From Kipferlia bialata (lineage: Eukaryota > Fornicata), in assembly GCA_003568945.1 (NCBI GenBank), contig BDIP01000018.1:1-30818 (forward strand): a stretch of 30,818 nucleotides of DNA, given 5' to 3'. A program made the position numbers and the translations under genes. Below, piece by piece: positions 28,288 to 30,818 of the stretch. The notes under the pieces were generated by a model. It had not been told where the DNA came from and did not search any database. It worked only from the letters and a program-made list of their open reading frames with translations. The first letter of the stretch is position 1, and every line of letters begins with the position of its first letter.

Positions 28288-30770
28288 CTACACCGACATG
28301 ACGTCTCTCCCCACCCCCCTCAGCTCCTGTTGTTGGTTAGGTCTGGATGCATATGGAAATACAAATAGTCATATGTATACATGTTACATATAGTCATACG
28401 TATACATATCACACAGGAGGAGACATCCCTGTATAGTCATATATATATGTATGTGTATATACTCATTGAGTATATACCACATGTACCTTCTGCTGGGTGG
28501 GTCTGGATGCATATGTAAGTACATATAGTCATATGCATATATGTAACATATACTAAATATTCATAATATATATACCTTCTGCTGCGTAGGTCTGGATGCC
28601 CTCCAGAGCACTGTCTGGTATATGAACAGACCCAGTAGCCACAGGGCCACTATGCTGTAGCCAAGCACGGCCCAGAAGGCAACCTAAGAGTTAGATCATA
28701 CCATTATCAGTGTACACACTATGAATTGGTATATATTGGTATATACTATGCAGCCACGAAGTACGACCCAGAACGCCCCCTCAGAGAAGAGATCCCATAC
28801 CGTATGGGACCCATACGTGTTTGTGAAAACAGACTCAAACAAATACATATACTCTCATAGAAAATACTATGACGTAGCATCACATTAAACTCATATAGTT
28901 GTATGAGCTATAGTCACCTTGGATGATATTCCGTCTGTGTCCTCTGCTGATGCATACACGTAGCAATCTTTAGAGTATTGTAATAGTCATACGAATGTAC
29001 TGAATATCTGAATACACTTTACATGTACCTTGGATGATATTCCATCTGTGTCCTCTGCTGACACTATCCACTCGGCCTCCATGACAGCCAACCTGTGGGT
29101 CAGCAGAGAATGTGTATGTATATAGTCCTGGTGACTCAGAAAGGAGTATAAGGCAGTCTCCTTTTGATACACTAATGTAATACTCGGTGCCTTCCATCTT
29201 CATAGAATCCAAAGAGTAGAGAGCGGTATACATACACACCTTCGTATTCATACACAATTGATAAAAGCATATACTGTTGTTCAATAATCATTACCTTCCA
29301 TCCTCCTTCATATCCACAAGAGACACATTCATGGCGTCTAGTAGATCCATCTGGTCCTCATTGACAAGGCTGAAGATGGGGTCGATGTGGGCTACCTATA
29401 GTATCAGTGGTGCACAAAGGAATATGGGTGTATGACAGAAATACTCCAGCGATGTCAGACGTATAACATGAGTAACGAAGTAATTAATGACGAAATGCCT
29501 ACCTCTGAGTACACGCACACATCCCCGGCATACTCATCCACCAACCCGTTGATATAGGCCCGGTCACCGGCACAGGCCACAATAGGGGGATCTGGAGTTA
29601 CTAACTTGTCACAAACTATCACAGGTCGGTGAGTTACCGAGTAGGCGTTTAGTTAATGTAACATACCGTCTACAAAGAGGTCCTCGAAGCATGTCGTGAA
29701 TGTTGCCACGTCGTACTTGACGTTGTGTACACCCTGTGTCTCTAACCAGTCCCAGAAGGTGTTGTTGGCGGTCTTTCCTTGTATTAGACACCTTAGTATT
29801 TACACAGATGTATGTATATTATATAAGAGAGAGAGAGTACTTCTAACCAGCCCCAGAAGGTGATGTTAGCTGTCTTGCCTAGTATAAGAGGCCTTAATAT
29901 GAATATAGATGTATGTCAATTACATAAGAGAGAGAGTGTGTCTCCAGCCAGTCCCAGAAGGTGTTATTCGCTGTCTTGCCTAGTGTGATACTCCCAAATA
30001 CTAATATATATCTATAACTCATGAAAGAGGGTAAGTCTCAGAAGGTGTCGTTGGCGGTTTTGCCTGATATAAGAAACCTAAATACGGGTACAAACATGTA
30101 GGCACGTCAATTACATGAGTGGTGTGTGTCCCGAGAAAGTCTTGCTTTCTATCCTTTTCAGTGTCCAACACAAGTATGCTCACCTATACTGAGCCCTGAC
30201 AGATTGTCCACGCCGAACCCTTCAGCGCTCCTGAGGGGTTAGTAACAGTATTGAACATGTAAGTAGAGACACACGCTAGAACTGTAGCGGCATGCGTGTG
30301 CTTGATGAGTATGCAATACCTTGTCTCGCTATCGACTGCACTACACACATACATATATTCACTGATATACATGCTTGTATACAATAGTGTGCAAGTACAT
30401 ACAGACACTACCTTGTCACACTATCTACAGCATATATATATATATGCATGCATCCAGCATATATATACATATATATACCTTGTCACACTATCTACAGTGA
30501 CTGCAGACAGGTACAGTGCCATTAGCACAGCTGCAACCTTGGGTTAGAAGGATCTAGAGAGATGAGTTAAGCATCAGCAAGTATCATTCATGTTGTGGTA
30601 TCAAAACAATCGCCAACCATTGTGTTCGACTCATACTTCTTGATATCAATGAAACACACACATCCATAAATGTGTATATATACAATATATATGAGAGTGT
30701 GAACATACCATTGCGTCTATGAATGCTAGGAGTCTGGCCCCCGCTGTCCTGATGCCATCAGGACTCCAGC
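28288..30770 (-). CDS. Ionotropic glutamate receptor-like channel, 3' part (5' end off window)
   Basis: Nine exons join in phase: 30770-30709, 30537-30479, 30230-30184, 29777-29667, 29591-29503, 29395-29295, 29092-29029, 28683-28576 and 28326-28288 (TAG), about 226 residues. Order: a hydrophobic helix (LLAFIDAMVAAVLMALYLSA) resembling M3, then a ligand-binding-type lobe (VDNLSGLSIGKTANNTFWDW, ATFTTCFEDLFVD, VACAGDRAYINGLVDEY, HIDPIFSLVNEDQMDLLDAM) whose last part matches the family's 'in-x-ail-x-l-x-edG-x-l-x-W' helix (MKEDGRLAVMEAEW). A final membrane helix follows (AVLGYSIVALWLLGLFIY), like M4, and a short basic tail. By family this would be the S2 lobe and last helix of a ligand-gated cation channel in the plasma membrane. 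The pore loop and S1 lobe would lie beyond the right edge. A different binding-protein-like receptor is the alternative. Confidence 0.6.
28326..28600 (-). repeat. Three copies of an exon 3' end; the last forms the next acceptor
   Basis: On the minus strand, GCATCCAGACCTACGCAGCAGAAG|gtatat (exon end at 28576) recurs as gcatccagacccacccagcagaag|gtacat (ending at 28487). A third copy, gcatccagacctaaccaacaacag, has its final CAG immediately before the last exon (28326). The acceptor therefore looks like a former exonic CAG. Confidence 0.88.
28918..29065 (-). repeat. Duplicated exon 3' end plus donor, 111-bp period
   Basis: Minus-strand tcagcagaggacacagatgg...tccaag|gtacat ends at 29029. A copy with one base change, and donor gtgact, ends at 28918 inside the intron. 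Confidence 0.94.
29744..30063 (-). repeat. Four tandem copies of an exon start, 101/101/84-bp spacing
   Basis: Minus-strand copies begin at 30063, 29979, 29878 and 29777, each after a usable acceptor and in the same phase. They read GKTANDTF (then a stop), GKTANNTFWDWLETH, GKTANITFWGWLEV and the functional GKTANNTFWDWLETQ. Only the 29777 copy extends to a full 111-base exon with a donor. Confidence 0.93.
30320..30497 (-). repeat. Three copies of an exon 3' end plus donor
   Basis: Minus-strand gtagatagtgtgacaag|gtatat (ending 30479, functional), gtagatagtgtgacaag|gtagtg (ending 30412) and gtcgatagcgagacaag|gtattg (ending 30320) are 67 and 92 bp apart. The last is the most diverged. Confidence 0.88.
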
Positions 30771-30818
30771 CTACAGGTAAGGGAGTGTACACTCAACTTA
30801 GAATGATATATACATACT

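Noticed and set aside
3461-30497. Short spaced repeats as CRISPR arrays
   Set aside because: Each set has only two to four copies, the repeats are exon edges with splice sites, and the spacers are AT-rich intron sequence in a eukaryotic genome.
1-30818. Retroviral, LTR, Polinton or other virus-like remnants
   Set aside because: No capsid, polymerase, integrase or envelope-like sequence and no long terminal repeats were recognised on either strand.

Overview
The window looks like part of the nuclear genome of an intron-dense, anaerobic, flagellated protist, most plausibly a free-living fornicate metamonad (Kipferlia/Carpediemonas type). Four things suggest this. An [FeFe]-hydrogenase is fused to a diflavin (cytochrome P450 reductase-like) module. 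The genes carry many short introns. The 3' ends of those introns place a branch-point-like YTNAY directly against the AG, as in Giardia and Trichomonas. The large surface-type and cilium-type proteins also fit. The organism assignment is inference. I see no bacterial operon, viral or retroelement sequence, CRISPR array, tRNA or rRNA.

Layout. 124-1389 (-): 5' part of a Gly/Pro/His/Met-rich protein running off the left edge. 2526-6277 (+): 12-exon leucine-rich repeat protein with an LRRcap end. 6600-9351 (-): [FeFe]-hydrogenase/diflavin reductase fusion whose N-terminal exons are missing. 9634-10338 (-): three exons of a small unrecognised protein, or the 5' end of the hydrogenase gene. 10704-12569 (+): SMP-30/gluconolactonase (regucalcin-like) protein. 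12903-19244 (+): one intronless 2113-residue type I membrane protein with beta-propeller-like and filamin/Ig-like repeats. 20081-25528 (-): 10-exon IQ-motif protein resembling IQCH. 25711-27750 (+): protein with two copies of a CKRCG...ERVNPVC domain. 28288-30770 (-): 3' part of a membrane protein resembling an ionotropic glutamate receptor-type channel. The genes are of unrelated function and show no cluster logic. Only the hydrogenase fusion points to a defined pathway (anaerobic redox, NADPH/H2).

Three things stand out that the gene list does not explain. (1) Introns in at least seven unrelated genes contain one to three decayed tandem copies of the adjacent exon edge with its splice site ('ghost exon edges'), spaced about 60-126 bp and often 100-112 bp. 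This is what intron birth or growth by small tandem duplications would leave. (2) Every G or C homopolymer of about 10 or more lies with C on the coding strand, and the three introns holding long runs are exactly those where my exon phases fail to join. Sequence, probably including exons, seems to have been lost there. (3) Nearly every intron ends in a fused branch-point/3' splice-site motif.

Exon models were made by eye from splice consensus and reading-phase continuity. Family calls come from motif recognition only; no search was run.
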